Shown: positions 6,740 through 7,460 of the stretch, one piece after another | Position numbering within the stretch: the stretch's first letter is position 1 | Layout of the letters: every line of letters begins with the position of its first letter | NCBI GenBank assembly: GCA_027056615.1 | Contig: JALUKJ010000369.1 | Coordinates: forward strand, 1 to 7,460 | Source of the DNA: Campylobacteraceae bacterium | GTDB lineage: Bacteria; Campylobacterota; Campylobacteria; Campylobacterales; Sulfurovaceae | DNA: 7,460 bases | Direction: 5' to 3' | Notes under the pieces: model-generated | Databases searched by the model: none | What the model was told of the DNA's origin: nothing | The model's input: only the letters and a program-made list of their open reading frames with translations | Translations under genes and position numbers: made by a program

Positions 6740-7372
6740 TTATTTCACTCTTCCATCAACAATAGGAACAAATAGACAAGGTTCTATGCTTTCAGAAGTG
6801 ATTTTTCCATTTCTCTTATAGTATCTAGTAATAATTTGAAGACCATTTTTTTCAATAGGAGCTAAAAGTATTCCTTCTTCAGCTAACTGTGCAAAAAGAA
6901 CTTTTGGAATACTTTTTGCTGTTGCCGAAAAGATAATACGCTCAAATGGAGCATACTCTTTCCATCCACGTTGCCCATCATCAAAACGTGTAAAGATGTT
7001 ATTGATTTTTTCAGAACGAAAACGCTCTTTTGCCTCTTTAAGTAGAGAAGCTATACGCTCTATTGTAAATACACGACGACAGAGTTTCGAGAGTATAGCT
7101 GCTTGATAACCACTACCACACCCTATTTCAAGTACAGAGTCAACCCCTTTTAACTCAAGATGTTGAGTCATTTTTGCAACAGTTAAGGGAGAAGATATCC
7201 ACTGGTTTTGTTGCATGGGTAATGCATCTAAAGTAAATGCCATTTGCCCAAAACCTTTTGGAACAAATTTTGCCCTATTGACCTCTAAAAATGCTTTTTT
7301 AACATTCGGATAGAGCATAAATTTATTTGATATCTGCTCTACCATAAGTATTTGCTTTACATTTTTTGTCAA
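6740..7372 (-). CDS. pcm: Protein-L-isoaspartate O-methyltransferase
   Basis: Pcm uses S-adenosylmethionine to methylate L-isoaspartyl residues in damaged proteins, starting their conversion back to aspartate; it is a cytosolic housekeeping repair enzyme. The 210-residue product matches the family length. It shows the QWISSP substrate motif (57-62, in place of the common QTISQP), SAM motif I at VLEIGCGSGYQAA (80-92), the acidic end of the next strand at VFTIER (101-106), and the FERIIFSATAKSIP block (143-156). The start is a TTG at 7372 with GGTGAT about 6 nt upstream; the first ATG in frame (7345) would drop nine residues and has only a weak site, so TTG is a moderate-confidence choice. The gene is unrelated to glycan synthesis and probably marks the chromosomal edge of the glycan cluster. 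No hairpin terminator is visible after it, so read-through into wecB is possible. Confidence 0.93.
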   Translation of the reverse strand: MTKNVKQILMVEQISNKFMLYPNVKKAFLEVNRAKFVPKGFGQMAFTLDALPMQQNQWISSPLTVAKMTQHLELKGVDSVLEIGCGSGYQAAILSKLCRRVFTIERIASLLKEAKERFRSEKINNIFTRFDDGQRGWKEYAPFERIIFSATAKSIPKVLFAQLAEEGILLAPIEKNGLQIITRYYKRNGKITSESIEPCLFVPIVDGRVK

Positions 7373-7460
7373 TTTCTATCACCATCTACCCAAATTATTT
7401 CAAAAAGATTTTATCTAAAATGTGATTAAAAAATGTTATTTGTTGAAAAGTTCTCTATCT
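7373..7460 (-). promoter_or_regulatory. Upstream region of pcm; candidate promoter
   Basis: On the minus strand, TAAAAT at 7413-7408 preceded by T-rich sequence is a reasonable -10, giving an approximately 28-nt leader that contains the GGTGAT ribosome-binding site of pcm. It is one half of a 14-nt palindrome, ATTTTA-TC-TAAAAT (7408-7421). The last 28 bases also hold short open frames to the right edge: an ATG on the plus strand at 7433 (MLFVEKFSI...), and minus-strand tails ending at TAA codons at 7436 and 7426. Too little is present to say which, if any, belongs to a neighbouring gene. Confidence 0.3.

Overview
This AT-rich window carries eight genes, all on the minus strand and read from right to left. 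Base composition, codon choice and the style of the proteins suggest a Campylobacterota (epsilonproteobacterial) genome of the Sulfurimonas/Sulfurovum/Arcobacter type. That assignment is inference from sequence character, not from a marker gene.

Layout from the right edge in the direction of transcription: an L-isoaspartyl protein repair methyltransferase (pcm, 6740-7372); a 106-nt AT-rich gap that probably holds a promoter; then a tight run of seven surface-glycan genes. These are wecB (5488-6633), wecC (4291-5478), a CapD-type UDP-GlcNAc 4,6-dehydratase of the LegB kind (3101-4294), a LegC-family PLP aminotransferase (1959-3098), a NeuD/PglD-type left-handed beta-helix acetyltransferase (1258-1935), a NeuB/LegI-type nonulosonate synthase (257-1255), and the first 86 codons of a WbqC-family protein (260 down to the left edge). 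Gaps inside the run are 2 to 23 nt. Two junctions are ATGA stop/start overlaps and a third has its stop inside the next ribosome-binding region, so the seven genes look like one operon with translational coupling.

The genes fit two nucleotide-sugar routes that both start from N-acetylglucosamine nucleotides. WecB and WecC convert UDP-GlcNAc to UDP-ManNAc and then UDP-ManNAcA. The dehydratase, aminotransferase and acetyltransferase should make a 2,4-diacetamido-2,4,6-trideoxyhexose nucleotide, and the NeuB-type enzyme condenses the derived free hexose with phosphoenolpyruvate to give a legionaminic-acid-like nonulosonate. The hydrolysing 2-epimerase (LegG/NeuC) and CMP-sugar synthetase (LegF/NeuA) needed for this are not here and are expected past the left edge. 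The WbqC-family gene, coupled to the synthase, is the least understood member.

I see no mobile elements, CRISPR arrays, RNA genes or convincing intrinsic terminators. I found no clearly new system. The points most worth a second look are the WbqC coupling, the incomplete nonulosonate pathway, the AT-rich dyad in the wecB leader, and several start codons where a naive longest-ORF call is probably too long.
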